Below are positions 8,716 through 17,548 of a DNA stretch of 64,000 nt, one piece after another. Made by a program: the position numbers and the translations under genes. How positions within the stretch are numbered: the stretch's first letter is position 1; every line of letters begins with the position of its first letter. The notes under the pieces are model-generated. The model was not told the origin of the DNA. It searched no databases and saw only the letters and a program-made list of their open reading frames with translations. Source of the DNA: Cupriavidus taiwanensis (GTDB taxonomy: Bacteria > Pseudomonadota > Gammaproteobacteria > Burkholderiales > Burkholderiaceae); contig NZ_LT984804.1 in the NCBI RefSeq assembly GCF_900250115.1, positions 310,001 to 374,000 on the forward strand. Direction: 5' to 3'.

Positions 8716-9597
8716 ATGAGATGGGAGACGATCCAGGCGCCGCAAGGTGCGCAGCCGCCGCGGCCGATGACCGTGCGCGTGCAGTCCATTCCGGCGCGCC
8801 ACGCCTTTCCGGAGCACGCCCATGATTGGCATCAGGTGGTCTATGCGATATCGGGTGCATTGACAGTTACCGTCGCGGGCGGCTCTTTCGTCATTTCGCC
8901 CGAGCAGGCCGCCTGGCTGCCCACCGGCCTTCCGCACCGGGTTGGCTCGTTACTGGGCGCAGAGTTTCGAAGCCTTTGGATCAGTGAAGGCGTAGGCGGG
9001 AACTTGCCGTTTGCGGTTCCGACCGTGTTCCGCGTATCGGCACTGCTGAAGGCGCTGATCGTCGAAGCGGCTGCGATTAGCGGTAAAGAGGATGTCGACG
9101 GCTACAAGGGGCGCGTCACGCGTTTGATCATTGACCAGCTTCACAGGGCGGAGGCGCTTCCAGGCGCGCTGCCCTGGCCCAGGAGAGCGCCGTTGACGAC
9201 GCTTTGCGAGGCGTTGTACGCCGATCCGACGGACACCCGTGGTCCGGAAGAATGGGGCCTGGCTCTGGGGATGTCGGCACGTACGCTCTCGAGGCGCTTT
9301 GTCGGAGAGACCGGCATATCGCTGCGCTCATGGCGTCGCCGCATGCGGCTGTTCAGGGCGATTGAACTGCTGTGCGGTGGGATGAGCGTAACGCGAACCG
9401 CGATGGAACTGGGCTACGGTTCCACATCGGCGTTCGTTTACGCATTCCGCCTCGACATGGGTTGCGGTCCGCAAGCGTTTATTCGCGGACGCGGCGATGA
9501 AAACGAGAGTCGTGTGTCGGTATCGGATGCGCCGGAATCGTCCGGCGAATGCGGGCCGCTGCCGGCCGAAGTACATGGGAGACAGCCGTGCCAATAA
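8716..9597 (+). CDS. AraC family regulator with N-terminal cupin domain
   Basis: In this 293-residue protein residues about 20-95 form a cupin sensor (FPEHAHDWHQVVYAISG, then PTGLPHRV), and the C-terminal half carries two AraC helix-turn-helices (LALGMSARTLSRRFVGETGI and MELGYGSTSAFVYAF). GGGAG lies about 9 nt before the ATG. It is divergent from the TPR gene, and its end overlaps the GntR gene by 10 bp, so the two regulators are translationally coupled. It may control the TPR/MFS pair, itself, or the downstream dehydratase. Confidence 0.9.
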   Translation: MRWETIQAPQGAQPPRPMTVRVQSIPARHAFPEHAHDWHQVVYAISGALTVTVAGGSFVISPEQAAWLPTGLPHRVGSLLGAEFRSLWISEGVGGNLPFAVPTVFRVSALLKALIVEAAAISGKEDVDGYKGRVTRLIIDQLHRAEALPGALPWPRRAPLTTLCEALYADPTDTRGPEEWGLALGMSARTLSRRFVGETGISLRSWRRRMRLFRAIELLCGGMSVTRTAMELGYGSTSAFVYAFRLDMGCGPQAFIRGRGDENESRVSVSDAPESSGECGPLPAEVHGRQPCQ

Positions 9598-10256
9598 ACG
9601 TGGAAGAAGCCAGCAGCGAGCTAGCGTTACAAGAACGGATCAAGTCGCTGATCGCGCAGGGCGAGTTCGAGATGGGCCAGAAGATCAGTGAGGAACTACT
9701 GGCAAGGCGACTTAGCGTTGGCAAGGCTCCGATTCGCCGTGCCATTGCATCGCTGGCAGCGATCGGGATCATTCAGGTCAAGCCGCGGATCGGTACGTTT
9801 ATTTTCTCCCTAAGTGAAGCGGAATTTGACCAGTTGAACCTGGTCAGGGCGTTGCTGGAATGCGCAGCCATCAGGCTGGCGATGGCGGGGAACGCGCCAG
9901 GATATACGCTGGCGATGCGAAACAATGTTTCCAGCGCGGAAGCCCTGGATTTCAAGGACAACTACCGGCGCGCCTACCGGCAGCTCGACAGGGAGTTCCA
10001 CAAGCTCTCCTTTGTCTTCGCCGCGAATCCGTATCTGGCGGACGCCTATGAGACCCTGGACATAAAGATCTGGGCGATGAGAAGCCTGCTGACATTTCCC
10101 GACTCCCACTTTCAGTCTTCACTCAACGCGCACAAGTCCGTGGTGGCTTCGCTGGAGGCCGGCGACGTGGAAGGCGCTTGCGAACGGCTGACGGAACACA
10201 TTCGCAAGAGCTTCTCGGATCGCGAACGAAATCTGCTGAGCCGGATTGATTCGTAG
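9588..10256 (+). CDS. GntR family regulator, FadR/FCD type
   Basis: The 222-residue protein has an N-terminal winged helix (EELLARRLSVGKAPIRRAIASL, then IGIIQVKPRIGTFIF) and an all-helical FCD ligand domain (NLVRALLECAAIRLA, REFHKLSFVFAANPYLADAY, AHKSVVASLEAGDVEGA). I chose GTG at 9588, with GGGAGA about 8 nt before it; this start overlaps the AraC stop. FCD regulators commonly respond to acids from sugar-acid or aromatic catabolism, which fits the acid-sugar dehydratase-like gene that follows 250 bp downstream. Confidence 0.9.
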   Translation: MPINVEEASSELALQERIKSLIAQGEFEMGQKISEELLARRLSVGKAPIRRAIASLAAIGIIQVKPRIGTFIFSLSEAEFDQLNLVRALLECAAIRLAMAGNAPGYTLAMRNNVSSAEALDFKDNYRRAYRQLDREFHKLSFVFAANPYLADAYETLDIKIWAMRSLLTFPDSHFQSSLNAHKSVVASLEAGDVEGACERLTEHIRKSFSDRERNLLSRIDS

Positions 10257-10261
10257 TGTGT

Positions 10262-10279
10262 GGCGGCGTGTTTGCCGCC
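10262..10279 (+). terminator. Hairpin after the GntR gene
   Basis: GGCGGC and GCCGCC form a 6-bp GC stem with a 6-nt loop just after the GntR stop codon. Only a few T residues follow, so it is a weak terminator candidate. Confidence 0.35.
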
Positions 10280-10507
10280 TGCCACTTCAATCGTCAATAA
10301 GGGCAAACGGCAGACCTGACATGTCAGACCCCGTGTCGGTCATTTGACCATTCGCCTACCCGATTTCTACACTCGCTCGCGACGAGTCGCTATTGATGTC
10401 TCACGCCATGACCTTGGCGACTCGCTCTACCCGGTCTGCAGCGTGGAGGCCTGTGCCTGTGCGCAACTGCGGAGTCTGTTGGGCAAGCGATCACCAGTGG
10501 AGAAGAC

Positions 10508-11710
10508 GTGAAGATTACGAAAGTGGAGATTTTCGATTGCGAAGTCAATCGAAAGGACGCATCGATGGCAAAGTTCAACCCGGTTCTGCTCCGGGTCCAC
10601 ACGGATGCCGGCATCAGCGGCATCGGCGAGGTCGGCCTTGCCTATGGCGCCGGCGCCAAGGCGGCGGTCGGAATCCTGCGGGACTTCGCCTCGTTCATTA
10701 TCGGCAGGGATCCCATGAAGGTCGAAGCGATCTGGGAACTGCTGTTCCGCACCACCTATTGGGGTGCGGGAGGCGGGCCGGTGATGTACGGCGGCATGAG
10801 TGCAATCGACATCGCGCTATGGGACATCCGCGGACAGGTGATGGGGCAGCCGATCTATCAACTGCTGGGCGGCAAGACCAACGATGACCTGCGCACGTAT
10901 GCCAGCCAGCTCCAGTTCGGCTGGGGCGATGCGTACTCGCAAAACGTCACGGCCGACCAGTATGCGGCCAGCGCCCGTGCCGCCATCGAGGAGGGCTACG
11001 ACGCGGTCAAGGTGGATCCGCTCCAGATCGGTCGGGACGGCGTGAAGACAGGCGTAACCAAGATCAACCAGAAGCATTATGGCCTGTTAAGCCATGCCGA
11101 ACTCGAGATGGGCGTCGAGCGCATCGCGGCGATTCGCGAAGCGGTTGGCCCCAATGTGGACATCATCTGCGAAATCCATTCGCTGCTGGGAACGAACTCG
11201 GCGATCCAGTTTGCCAAGGCGATTGAACCGTACAACATCTTCTACTATGAGGAGCCGGTGAATCCGCTGAACGCGAAGAACTTCGAGAAGATCGCAAGCA
11301 AGACGTCCATTCCGCTGGCGACGGGCGAGCGCTCATATACGCGCTGGGGCTATCGCGAACTCCTTGAAAGGCAGACGCTGGCCGTCGTCCAGCCCGACCT
11401 GTGCCTGGTAGGCGGCATTACGGAAGGAAAGAAGATCTGCGACATGGCCAATGTGTATGACGCCACGGTCCAGATTCACATCTGCGGCGGGCCGGTATCG
11501 ACCGCTGCTGCCCTGCATGTCGAAGCCGTGATCCCGAACTTCGTGATTCATGAACATCATACGTACGCCCTGAAGTCATGCGTGCGTGAACTGTGCGTGC
11601 ACGACTACCAGCCGGCGAGTGGGCGTTTCAAGGTGCCCGATGCGCCCGGGCTTGGTCAGGCACTGAACGATGAAGTCGTGAAGGACTACCTGGCTTATTC
11701 GATCGAATAG
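10508..11710 (+). CDS. Enolase-superfamily dehydratase (mandelate racemase family)
   Basis: A 400-residue protein of the mandelate racemase/muconate lactonizing family, which abstracts a proton next to a carboxylate; most relatives dehydrate sugar acids. The N-terminal capping domain is followed by the barrel. Metal-ligand positions are seen as ICEIHS (Glu in place of the more usual Asp, followed by the His typical of galactonate-type dehydratases), FYYEEPV and LATGERS; QIHICGGPVS carries the catalytic His. The start is GTG about 10 nt after GGAGAAG. The two regulator genes upstream probably control it. The exact substrate cannot be read from sequence. Confidence 0.85.
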   Translation: MKITKVEIFDCEVNRKDASMAKFNPVLLRVHTDAGISGIGEVGLAYGAGAKAAVGILRDFASFIIGRDPMKVEAIWELLFRTTYWGAGGGPVMYGGMSAIDIALWDIRGQVMGQPIYQLLGGKTNDDLRTYASQLQFGWGDAYSQNVTADQYAASARAAIEEGYDAVKVDPLQIGRDGVKTGVTKINQKHYGLLSHAELEMGVERIAAIREAVGPNVDIICEIHSLLGTNSAIQFAKAIEPYNIFYYEEPVNPLNAKNFEKIASKTSIPLATGERSYTRWGYRELLERQTLAVVQPDLCLVGGITEGKKICDMANVYDATVQIHICGGPVSTAAALHVEAVIPNFVIHEHHTYALKSCVRELCVHDYQPASGRFKVPDAPGLGQALNDEVVKDYLAYSIE

Positions 11711-11731
11711 CGCATCCAGGTGGGACCGAAA

Positions 11732-11847
11732 GCTTATGGCGGTAAACTTTTTCTTTTAATCACAGAAATTTTATATCGTTTGTCAGTCGCTGGCCTTTGG
11801 CGAAGAATGGAATACGTCGGAAGCAAGGCGTGTTTGCCGCCATAAGC
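11732..11847. repeat. Long-range 16-bp inverted repeat flanking an AT-rich segment
   Basis: GCTTATGGCGGTAAAC (11732-11747) and GTTTGCCGCCATAAGC (11832-11847) are inverted copies with 15 of 16 positions matching, separated by 84 bp that begin with an unusually AT-rich stretch. The arms are not flanked by longer homology. It could be a pair of operators for DNA looping, a long hairpin, or a miniature element of 116 bp. It lies between the dehydratase gene and a small gene. Confidence 0.55.
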
Positions 11848-11944
11848 GGAGCCCGCGATGCAGGGCGCATCGCTGGACGGATAGTTTTTCCTTTCAGTTT
11901 GCCTCGTTCGCTCATTTTTGATCACCGGAAATCGGAGAATACGT

Positions 11945-12226
11945 ATGGTCTATCTGCAAATTTCCCTCAAGATCGCCGATGCCAACCGCGCGGCTGCCGC
12001 CGGCATCTACCAGAAGTACAAGGAGCCGTTCCTCAGCACGGTGGCCGGCGCGAAGTCGAAGGACCTGCTGGTTCGCAAGGAAGATGTGCAGGTGCTGCAT
12101 GGTTTCGACAGCCAGGAGAACGCAGATGCCTATTTGCAGAGCGAGCTGTTCACCGCAGATGTGGTGGCCGGTCTCAAGCCTTTGCTGGACGCCGCTCCTG
12201 AGGTGCGAATCTACGAGGTCGCCTGA
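11945..12226 (+). CDS. Small dimeric alpha/beta-barrel-type protein (monooxygenase-like)
   Basis: A 93-residue protein starting MVYLQISLKIADANRAAAA, with GGAG 8 nt before the ATG. The pattern of a strand, two helices and strands (LLVRKEDVQVLHGFDSQENA, then VRIYEVA at the end) resembles antibiotic-biosynthesis-monooxygenase-like dimers, but no family-specific residues allow a firm call. It follows the AT-rich inverted repeat region and is followed by a hairpin, so it is probably its own transcript. Function unknown. Confidence 0.7.
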   Translation: MVYLQISLKIADANRAAAAGIYQKYKEPFLSTVAGAKSKDLLVRKEDVQVLHGFDSQENADAYLQSELFTADVVAGLKPLLDAAPEVRIYEVA

Positions 12227-12319
12227 TCTCGCCGCACCCCCCTGCCGCTGCAAAAGCCCGTCCATTCGGCGCGCGTGCTCGATACACGCTCACCTCCACA
12301 AGTAGGCGGCAAGGCGATC

Positions 12320-12352
12320 CATTGGGCCGCGGCTGGCCGACACGGCCCAATG
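12320..12352. terminator. 10-bp inverted repeat between the small protein and the cupin gene
   Basis: CATTGGGCCG and CGGCCCAATG pair perfectly with a 13-nt loop, 94 bp after the small gene and 35 bp before the cupin gene. It may end the first transcript, or be an operator for the operon that follows. Confidence 0.45.
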
Positions 12353-12386
12353 TATCCCGTTCTGTCCCTGCCTTAACGATGTCCCC

Positions 12387-13067
12387 ATGCTAGTCAATGC
12401 AGATTTTTCTCTGCGCGCAGTCGTCACGCCCCGTCAGTACCATTGGACGCCTTCGCCCCAGCCCGGCGTTGAGCGCGTGATGCTGGACCGAATGGGAGGG
12501 GAGAATGCGCGCGCCACCAGCGTTGTGCGCTACGCTCCCGCTTCCTGCTTTCCTCGCCACTTGCATCCGGGAGGGGAAGAGATCCTGGTCCTGTCCGGGA
12601 CCTTCTCTGAAGGTGAGGCGCATTATCCGGCGGGCTGGTATCTGCGCAGCCCACCGGGCTCCAGCCACCAGCCCTCCAGCGGCGAGGGCGCGGTCATCTT
12701 TGTGAAGCTCTGGCAGATGCAGCCAAGCGAATCACAGCCGGTTCGCATCGATACTCGAGATGAGTCGCGGTGGACGGTCAGGAACGGTCGTGAATCCTGC
12801 CTGCTGTTCTCTGACGCCATCGAACATGTCTCCCTTGAGCGCGTGCCAGCCGGCGCCAGCGTGTTCAACGGACACGTGGAGGGTGTTGAGTTGCTGGTAC
12901 TGGGCGGCGGTTTGCGTGAGCGTGGGCAAGAATACGAGCGAGGCAGCTGGTTGCGGCTGCCGCCGGGCACGTATCCGGATTTGGTCGCAGATGTTTTCGG
13001 GGCCTGTGTATATCTCAAGACCGGGCATCTCGCGAACCCGGCCGGCCCGGCAGGTGCGTCATGCTGA
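12387..13067 (+). CDS. Tandem cupin (ChrR-like) protein
   Basis: The 226-residue protein holds two cupin barrels. The first has the metal motif FPRHLHPGGEEILVLSG with two His and a Glu, then the late His in PGSSHQPSS. The second (VFNGHVEGVELLVLGGGL) has a reduced set of ligands. This matches the ChrR-type cupin domain found in anti-sigma factors and in stand-alone metal enzymes; no zinc-binding anti-sigma domain is present. It overlaps the amine oxidase gene by 7 bp, so it is the first gene of a coupled operon. Enzyme or sensor role unknown. Confidence 0.85.
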   Translation: MLVNADFSLRAVVTPRQYHWTPSPQPGVERVMLDRMGGENARATSVVRYAPASCFPRHLHPGGEEILVLSGTFSEGEAHYPAGWYLRSPPGSSHQPSSGEGAVIFVKLWQMQPSESQPVRIDTRDESRWTVRNGRESCLLFSDAIEHVSLERVPAGASVFNGHVEGVELLVLGGGLRERGQEYERGSWLRLPPGTYPDLVADVFGACVYLKTGHLANPAGPAGASC

Positions 13068-14194
13068 CCGCGCGCGTTGCCATCATCGGCGGTGGCCTGA
13101 GCGGCCTCTACGCGGCTTACCTGCTGGAGCAACGTGGCATCCGGGATTACGTGTTGCTGGAGGCTCGCGACGCGCCGGGCGGGCGGATCATGTCTGTCTC
13201 ACCAGCGGCCGGTACCGGGGAACAGCGCTCCAGCGAGCAGTATGATCTTGGCGCGACCTGGTTCTGGCCCGCATTGCAACCGGATCTTCAGGCTCTGCTG
13301 ACGGAACTGGGCCTGCGGACCTTTGAGCAGCAAGAGGCGGGGGACATGCTGCTGGAGCGTTCCCGGACGCACGCCGCCGCACGTGTCGATCGCTATCGCT
13401 CCACGCCTGCCGCGCGGCGGGTGGTCGGAGGCATGGGTGCGCTCATCGATGCCTTGAGTCAGCGCCTGACAGCAAACCGGCTCATGACCGGTTGCCGTGT
13501 GAGGCGGCTGCGCTATCGGGATGACTGCGTTGAAGTGGATGTCGATGGCCCGCAGGGGCGAGAGCTCGCGTATCGCGTGGCCCACGTTCTGCTGGCGGTG
13601 CCGCCCCGTCTTGCATTGGGCAAGATTGTGTTCGAGCCAGCGTTGCCTGACGCGTTGGCACGGCCATGGCAGGAGTGCGAGACATGGATGGCGTCACATG
13701 CCAAGTATGTGGCGGTCTTCGATCGACCTTTCTGGCAGGAGCAAGGGCTCTCGGGCGAAGTGCGCAGCGCTGTCGGCCCGATGACGGAGATCCACGACGC
13801 CTCGGCGCTGGCTTGCCATGGTGCACTGTTCGGATTTCTGGGCATTCCCGCCACTGCGCGCCACCAGATCTCGGACGAGGCGTTGCGGATGCACTGCCGC
13901 GCGCAGTTGGTTCGCTTGTTCGGCGACGATGCTGCATCGCCCCGAGCAGAATATCTGAAAGACTGGTCCCGCGATCCTTGCACGGCGGTGGCAGCCCACC
14001 AGAACACTGGCGTTCACCAGAGGCTGCGGTTGCCTTCGTCCGCCGGGTCCGGCGTCTGGTGCGATCGGCTCTCCGGGATTGCCAGCGAATGGTCACCGGA
14101 GTTTTCCGGGTATGCCGCCGGCGCACTGGATGCTGCCCGCCGAGGGGTCGCAGCGTTGATGGCAGGCATTACGGGACGTTCCCTTTTGCAATGA
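13061..14194 (+). CDS. Flavin-containing amine oxidase family protein
   Basis: A 377-residue FAD enzyme with the N-terminal dinucleotide site VAIIGGGLSGLYAAYLLEQR and LEARDAPGGRI typical of monoamine oxidase-like proteins; the C-terminal part FSGYAAGALDAARRGVAAL matches the FAD-binding end. It is somewhat shorter than classical monoamine oxidases (around 450 residues). Starts at ATG inside the end of the cupin gene; its stop overlaps an ATG at 14191 in the frame of the next gene. Probably oxidises an amine to an aldehyde or imine that the neighbouring dehydrogenase could process. Substrate unknown. Confidence 0.88.
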   Translation: MLTARVAIIGGGLSGLYAAYLLEQRGIRDYVLLEARDAPGGRIMSVSPAAGTGEQRSSEQYDLGATWFWPALQPDLQALLTELGLRTFEQQEAGDMLLERSRTHAAARVDRYRSTPAARRVVGGMGALIDALSQRLTANRLMTGCRVRRLRYRDDCVEVDVDGPQGRELAYRVAHVLLAVPPRLALGKIVFEPALPDALARPWQECETWMASHAKYVAVFDRPFWQEQGLSGEVRSAVGPMTEIHDASALACHGALFGFLGIPATARHQISDEALRMHCRAQLVRLFGDDAASPRAEYLKDWSRDPCTAVAAHQNTGVHQRLRLPSSAGSGVWCDRLSGIASEWSPEFSGYAAGALDAARRGVAALMAGITGRSLLQ

Positions 14195-14250
14195 CTCACG
14201 ACCCAGCCCTTCCGCGCAAGACGGCTGAGGAGAGACCTTGGAGTTTGGCC

Positions 14251-15279
14251 ATGAAGACGACCTATCGGGCCATGCAGATCAGCAGGCCGGGCGTACTGGA
14301 ACTTGTGGAGCGGCCCGTACTGCAGCCGGGCGCAGGGGAAGTGCTGATCCAGGTGGAAGCCTGCGGCATCTGCGGAGCAGATGCCGCCGACATCGAAAGA
14401 TCCGGCCCTGCTACGCAGCCGCCGCGTGTGCCCGGTCACGAGGTGGTTGGCCGTATCGTGGCCCTGGGCACAGGCATTCCCTCAATCTGGACGGTAGGCC
14501 AGCGTGTGGGCGTGGGCCGTCTGGGTGGTCACTGTGGCGAGTGTGCACAATGCCGGCAAGGGCGGTTCCAGCTGTGCCTGAGCCAACCTGTCGTCGGTGC
14601 CACCCGGGACGGCGGCTACGCCGAGATGATGCTCGCGCGCAGCACCGGTCTTGTAGCCATTCCAGATGAGCTTGGCTCGGAAGAGGCCGCGCCTATCCTA
14701 TGCGCAGGTGTCGCTACCTTCAATGCATTGAAGACGTGCGGCGCGCAGGCTGGCGACACGGTGGCAATCCTGGGCATCGGTGGCCTGGGCCACATGGCGC
14801 TGCAATATGCACGGAACATGGGTTTCAGGGTTGTGGCCATCGGGCGAGGCGCCGATATTGCCGCCGATGCGTTGGCGCTGGGCGCGCATGTCTATATCGA
14901 TAACCACCAGGAAGATGCCGCCTCGCGGCTCAGGGCTATGGGCGGCGCACAGGCCATTGTGACCATGATCGACCATGCCGAGACCATTTCGGCGCTACTG
15001 GCCGGCCTGGCACCCGAGGGGCGGCTGGTTGTTCTCAACCCCGCAAAAAGCCCGTTACCAGTCTCCGCAGGACTGCTTGTCGGCGGCCAACGCGGTATTC
15101 TTGGGTCGATCACCGGCACGCCCTGCGACAATGAGAAAACGCTGAACTTCAGTGTGCTCGTGAATGTGCGGCCGCAGATCGAAATCATGCCGCTGGAGAA
15201 AGCCGCTGAGGCATACGAAAAGATGAAGTCCGGTAACGCGAAGTACCGCATCGTGCTGACCATGGACCATTTGCGATGA
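14251..15279 (+). CDS. Zinc-dependent alcohol dehydrogenase (MDR family)
   Basis: The 342-residue enzyme has the catalytic zinc site (ACGICGADAADIE, PGHEVVGRIV), the four-Cys structural zinc loop (GHCGECAQCRQGRFQLC) and an NAD(P) fold with GIGGLGHMALQYARNMG. This gives an NAD(P)-dependent alcohol/aldehyde oxidoreductase, probably cytosolic. I chose ATG at 14251, with TTGGAG 7 nt before it; an in-frame ATG at 14191 overlaps the amine oxidase stop and would add 20 residues. It is the third gene of the cupin/amine oxidase operon. Confidence 0.93.
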   Translation: MKTTYRAMQISRPGVLELVERPVLQPGAGEVLIQVEACGICGADAADIERSGPATQPPRVPGHEVVGRIVALGTGIPSIWTVGQRVGVGRLGGHCGECAQCRQGRFQLCLSQPVVGATRDGGYAEMMLARSTGLVAIPDELGSEEAAPILCAGVATFNALKTCGAQAGDTVAILGIGGLGHMALQYARNMGFRVVAIGRGADIAADALALGAHVYIDNHQEDAASRLRAMGGAQAIVTMIDHAETISALLAGLAPEGRLVVLNPAKSPLPVSAGLLVGGQRGILGSITGTPCDNEKTLNFSVLVNVRPQIEIMPLEKAAEAYEKMKSGNAKYRIVLTMDHLR

Positions 15280-15321
15280 GTGCGCTGCACCTCGCTGCAA
15301 GGGTGTCAAAAATCCCGAAAT

Positions 15322-16563
15322 ATGACCAAGTACAACGCCACTCCAACCATCCACTCTTCCGCTCTTCTTGAAGGGGTCCAGAGCGGCAACATCTGGCGAC
15401 TGTCCATCGCCCAGGCACTGGCCGGTGCTAACTCGGTGGTGGTTTATGCCACGGGGGCCATCGTCGGCGACATGCTCGCACCCGTGCCCGTGCTGGCTAC
15501 CTTGCCCATTTCCATCTTTGTGGTGGGCATGGCGGCGTGCATTTTGCCCATCGGTGCGATCTCCCGCAGGTATGGCCGCCGCGCTGCCTTCCTGGCAGGC
15601 ACCGGGGCCGGTGTATTGACCGGCCTGCTGGCGATGCTTGCGGTCATCCTTGGCCTGTTCTGGCTGTTTTGCCTGGCGACCTTCTTCGGAGGCGGCTACG
15701 CCGCCGTCGTCCTGTCCTTTCGCTTTGCGGCAGCCGATGGTGTGGCACCGGCCCGGCGCGCACGGGCACTATCGCTGGTCATGGCCGGCGGTGTGGCTGC
15801 AGGGGTGGTGGGGCCGCAATTGGTGAACTGGACCATGGATCTGTGGCCGACGCACAAGTTCGCAGTCACCTTCCTGGTGCAGGGTCTCGTTGCCGCGCTC
15901 TCGGCGCTTGTACTGCTCGGGGTCAAGCTACCCCAACCCACCGTTGCAGAAATGGCCGGCGGCAGACCGCTCACCGACATCGCACGTCAGTCGCGCTTTG
16001 TCGCCGCCGCGATCTGTGGCGCAGTGTCCTATATGCTGATGAACTTCCTGATGACTGCCGCGCCGCTGGCGATGCATATCTGCGGGCACCCCCAGGCATC
16101 CGCCAACCTGGGGATGCAATGGCATGTCATCGCGATGTACGCGCCGAGCTTCTTCACGGGTTCTCTGATCGCACGGTTCGGCGCAAGCCGCGTGGCGATC
16201 GTGGGCTTGGCGTTGACCGGACTGGCTGCCGCGGTCGGGCTTGGTGGCATCGACGTGGCCCACTTCTGGGCCACGCTGATCCTGCTGGGCCTCGGCTGGA
16301 ATTTCGGATTCCTCGGGGCATCGGCGCTGGTGCTGGAATGCCACCGCCCGGAGGAAAAGACCCGCGTGCAGTCGCTCAACGACTTCATCGTCTTTGGCCT
16401 GATGGCGATCGGCTCGTTCTCCTCGGGCGGTTTGTTGTCCGTCTACGGCTGGAACACAGTGCTGTGGGTGTCATTCATTCCACTTGCGCTGGCTCTGATG
16501 GCGCTGGCTGTAGCGATGAGAAGGAGCCGTGCCCTTCCCGTTGAACACAAAACCATGGCGTGA
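15322..16563 (+). CDS. MFS transporter
   Basis: A 413-residue carrier with about 12 hydrophobic segments; the helix 2-3 loop reads GAISRRYGRRAAFLAG, the MFS signature. It follows the alcohol dehydrogenase gene after 42 bp and is the last gene of the operon, before a strong hairpin. It probably imports the operon's substrate or exports a product; sequence alone does not say which. The ATG at 15322 is preceded by a weak AAGGG; an upstream ATG at 15280 is open but adds a poor, non-hydrophobic leader. Confidence 0.9.
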   Translation: MTKYNATPTIHSSALLEGVQSGNIWRLSIAQALAGANSVVVYATGAIVGDMLAPVPVLATLPISIFVVGMAACILPIGAISRRYGRRAAFLAGTGAGVLTGLLAMLAVILGLFWLFCLATFFGGGYAAVVLSFRFAAADGVAPARRARALSLVMAGGVAAGVVGPQLVNWTMDLWPTHKFAVTFLVQGLVAALSALVLLGVKLPQPTVAEMAGGRPLTDIARQSRFVAAAICGAVSYMLMNFLMTAAPLAMHICGHPQASANLGMQWHVIAMYAPSFFTGSLIARFGASRVAIVGLALTGLAAAVGLGGIDVAHFWATLILLGLGWNFGFLGASALVLECHRPEEKTRVQSLNDFIVFGLMAIGSFSSGGLLSVYGWNTVLWVSFIPLALALMALAVAMRRSRALPVEHKTMA

Positions 16564-16565
16564 GA

Positions 16566-16597
16566 CGTTGGCCGGGCAGCTTGCTGCCCGGTCAACG
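16566..16597. terminator. Strong hairpin between convergent MFS and LysR genes
   Basis: CGTTG-G-CCGGGCAGC and GCTGCCCGG-T-CAACG form a 15-bp stem with one G-T pair and a 2-nt centre. It lies just between two convergent stops (16563 and 16599). No T run is present, but the position fits a bidirectional terminator. Confidence 0.6.
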
Positions 16598-16598
16598 C

Positions 16599-17507
16599 TC
16601 AGGAACTCTGTCTCAATGCCGATCGCGAGGAAGAGACGACGCTGATAAAGCGCTGAAGCACAGACGAGCATCGGTCGCGGCGCCATACGAGTTCCCAATC
16701 CTGACGAATGGTCAGATCCGCCAACGGCATGAAAGCAACGGTCTCAGGAGCGATGCGGCGAGCACCTTCCGGCAAGATCGTGCATCCCATGCCGGCAGCG
16801 ACCAGCGTCAGCATCGAGGCGGCGTCCACCCCGTGAACCGCGGTCCGCGGAATGAATCCGGCATCGAAGAAGCAGTGAATCAGCCGGTCGTGCCATGCCG
16901 GGGCGGCTGTGCGCGGCAGCCAGATGAACTCCAGGTCCTGAAGGTCCTTCAACACTTTGGGCCCCTTTCCCCTGGGCCATTTCCAATCCGCCGGATAGGC
17001 CAGCAACATCCGATCCGAGAAGACAGGAATTCCCTCGAAATCCGGGTCGTCGGGTGGGCGGAATAGCAGAAAGCCCGCGTCCAGCCTCCCTTCCGCAATC
17101 TGGCCAAGCTGAACATCGGAAAGCAGATGGTGCAGGGTGATTCCGACCCCTGGCACCTCCTTTCGATACTTCTTCAGCACTTCGGCGATCTTGGGCGCCA
17201 GGTTCTGCATGACGGGCAGTGCAATGGACAGGTGCCCGGATTCTCCGCGCCCGGCTCGTTGCGCTCGCTCTTTCGCAGCACTCGCGTCGTCAAGCAGCTT
17301 GCCTGCATCCTCCAGCAGTTGGATGCCGGCATCCGTCAACTTTACGCCGCGCGTGGTCCGCTCGAGCAAGCGTGTGCCCAGATCGTCTTCGAGAGACTGA
17401 ATCTGGCGCGTCAAGGCTGGCTGAGCAATGTGCACCGACTGGGCCGCGACACTGATGCTCCCATGCTTCGCCACAGCGCAGAAGTAGCGTAACTGACGCA
17501 GATCCAT
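16599..17507 (-). CDS. LysR family transcriptional regulator
   Basis: The 302-residue protein begins MDLRQLRYFCAVAKHGSISV and carries the LysR helix-turn-helix (QPALTRQIQSLEDDLGTRLL) and effector domain; it resembles the CatM/BenM-like subgroup in its N-terminus. It is divergent from the Bug/M20/MFS set at 17.7-21.5 kb and converges on the amine oxidase operon. A perfect 9-bp dyad lies 5-41 bp before its start, so it likely represses itself and regulates the divergent genes. Confidence 0.93.
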   Translation of the reverse strand: MDLRQLRYFCAVAKHGSISVAAQSVHIAQPALTRQIQSLEDDLGTRLLERTTRGVKLTDAGIQLLEDAGKLLDDASAAKERAQRAGRGESGHLSIALPVMQNLAPKIAEVLKKYRKEVPGVGITLHHLLSDVQLGQIAEGRLDAGFLLFRPPDDPDFEGIPVFSDRMLLAYPADWKWPRGKGPKVLKDLQDLEFIWLPRTAAPAWHDRLIHCFFDAGFIPRTAVHGVDAASMLTLVAAGMGCTILPEGARRIAPETVAFMPLADLTIRQDWELVWRRDRCSSVLQRFISVVSSSRSALRQSS

Positions 17508-17511
17508 GGCT

Positions 17512-17548
17512 ATACCTTTTCAGCATCGATTGGATGTTCAAAAGGTAT
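17512..17548. promoter_or_regulatory. Perfect dyad ATACCTTTT-N19-AAAAGGTAT, candidate LysR operator
   Basis: Two perfect 9-bp arms at 17512-17520 and 17540-17548 lie directly before the LysR start codon, in the divergent gap to the Bug gene. AT-rich dyads in this position are typical of LysR binding sites. Confidence 0.6.
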
